DNA of 44,021 bases from Chryseosolibacter sp049791675. GTDB taxonomy: Bacteria > Bacteroidota > Bacteroidia > Cytophagales > Cyclobacteriaceae. The notes below the pieces were generated by a model. It searched no databases. It had not been told where the DNA came from and saw only the letters and a program-made list of their open reading frames with translations. The stretch covers positions 1-44,021 of the forward strand of contig JBARAD010000022.1 of NCBI GenBank assembly GCA_049791675.1, written 5' to 3'. Shown in pieces: positions 43,669 to 44,021 of the stretch. The translations under genes were made by a program, and so were the position numbers. Numbering within the stretch: position 1 is the stretch's first letter; each line of letters begins with the position of its first letter.

Positions 43669-43849
43669 AACCGGCTTAACCGGCATTAGATAACCGGCAA
43701 CATTTCCGGCCCCGTAGTTGAGGAATTTCAGATCTGAAGACTTCGCAATAAAATAGACTCCCGCAGGTGGCAGGATCTTAGTCGACAATAAAAATTGTTT
43801 GGATAGCAGTGACCCGGCAACCGGTGCCTGGCTACCGGCAACCCATTCA
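43669..43849. repeat. Heptad-phased array C with a duplicated tRNA 5' end
   Basis: AACCGGC occurs at 43669, 43678 and 43692; the last two are 14 bases apart with ATTAGAT between, so the period is 7. A second run reads CCCGGCA (43813) ACCGGTG CCTGGCT ACCGGCA ACCCATT to 43847, right up to the tRNA. In the first part, ACCGGCAAC (43693-43701) is followed by GGCCCCGTAGTT (43708-43719), the same 12 bases that open the tRNA gene at 43850. The intact copy is preceded by the same ACCGGCAAC (43834-43842). The gap lacks any plausible gene. Confidence 0.65.
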
Positions 43850-43924
43850 GGCCCCGTAGTTCAATGGATAGAATAGAAGTTTCCTAAACTTTTGATACAG
43901 GTTCGATTCCTGTCGGGGCTACCA
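43850..43924 (+). tRNA. tRNA-Arg (anticodon CCT)
   Basis: The cloverleaf fits throughout. The acceptor stem is GGCCCCG (43850-43856) with CGGGGCT (43914-43920), including a closing G-U pair; D arm GTTC/GAAT; anticodon stem GAAGT/ACTTT around loop TTCCTAA with anticodon CCT; T arm ACAGG/CCTGT around TTCGATT; discriminator A at 43921 and an encoded CCA at 43922-43924. It reads AGG codons as arginine. It stands alone, followed directly by a strong terminator. Confidence 0.93.
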
Positions 43925-43928
43925 GACC

Positions 43929-43970
43929 GGGCAAATCAAAGATTTTTTTGATTTGCCCATTTTTGTTTTC
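43929..43970 (+). terminator. Intrinsic terminator of the tRNA-Arg gene
   Basis: GGGCAAATCAAA (43929-43940) and TTTGATTTGCCC (43947-43958) form a perfect 12-bp stem with a 6-base loop, directly followed by ATTTTTGTTTTC. The T-rich tail and position 4 bases after the CCA end make it a convincing Rho-independent terminator for the tRNA transcript. Confidence 0.85.
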
Positions 43971-44021
43971 TTCCAAATCATTTGATATCGAGTGGGTTAG
44001 CTGAAGAATAGCGTTGACCTC

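Noticed and set aside
43195..43788. 197-codon open frame on the minus strand within hflX
   Set aside because: It is an antisense shadow of the HflX G domain, with composition following the codon positions of hflX.

Overview
The window looks like chromosomal DNA of a member of the Bacteroidota, most likely a gliding or soil type Cytophagales. The grounds are a SusC/SusD pair, an OmpA protein with TPR and WD40-like repeats, Bacteroidota-style promoters (TTTG, 19-20 bases, then TAnnTTTG), few Shine-Dalgarno sites, many hybrid sensor kinases, and a characteristic tRNA-Arg(CCT). The genus cannot be fixed from sequence reading alone.

Layout. 1-594 holds no recognisable gene. 595-4815 (+) carries a membrane-anchored MutS-like ATPase, a PadR regulator overlapping a polytopic membrane protein, and an orphan secreted protein. 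4943-7507 holds a flavin reductase and a serine hydrolase (both -), then a START-like protein (+). 7630-15167 (-) is a nutrient-acquisition block: SusD lipoprotein, SusC receptor, a sorbosone/glucose dehydrogenase-like beta-propeller and an exported Kelch protein. It is divergent from an exported sugar isomerase/epimerase-like TIM barrel (15333-16178). 16668-22192 is a signalling island: two paralogous receiver-kinase hybrids in opposite orientation, a PAS histidine kinase and a single-domain response regulator. An intradiol-dioxygenase-like protein and a small acetyltransferase lie between them. 22210-31571 is mostly housekeeping: OmpA/WD40 protein, methyltransferase, aspS, tadA, Mn-type superoxide dismutase, a small outer-membrane-type protein and uvrB.

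31815-42258 (-) is one tightly packed ten-gene run. In transcription order it is a glycosyltransferase, rfbC, a Wza-like export lipoprotein, a Wzc-like tyrosine autokinase, a CpsB-like phosphatase, an NAD-dependent epimerase, a TPR protein, a phosphosulfolactate synthase family protein, a DUF368 membrane protein and aroE. The first six are a surface-polysaccharide assembly and export set; the last four join envelope or lipid-carrier functions and primary metabolism to the same unit. hflX and tRNA-Arg(CCT) close the window on the + strand.

The least explained structure is intergenic. Three separate gaps (14004-14186, 31637-31796, 43669-43849) carry degenerate repeats with a strict 7-base period, each with a different core heptamer. 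The last contains a second copy of the first 12 bases of the tRNA. Two other gaps carry REP-like palindromes, one of which supplies the stop codon of an outer-membrane-type protein. A 9-bp inverted repeat buries the start codon of the first gene of the polysaccharide operon.
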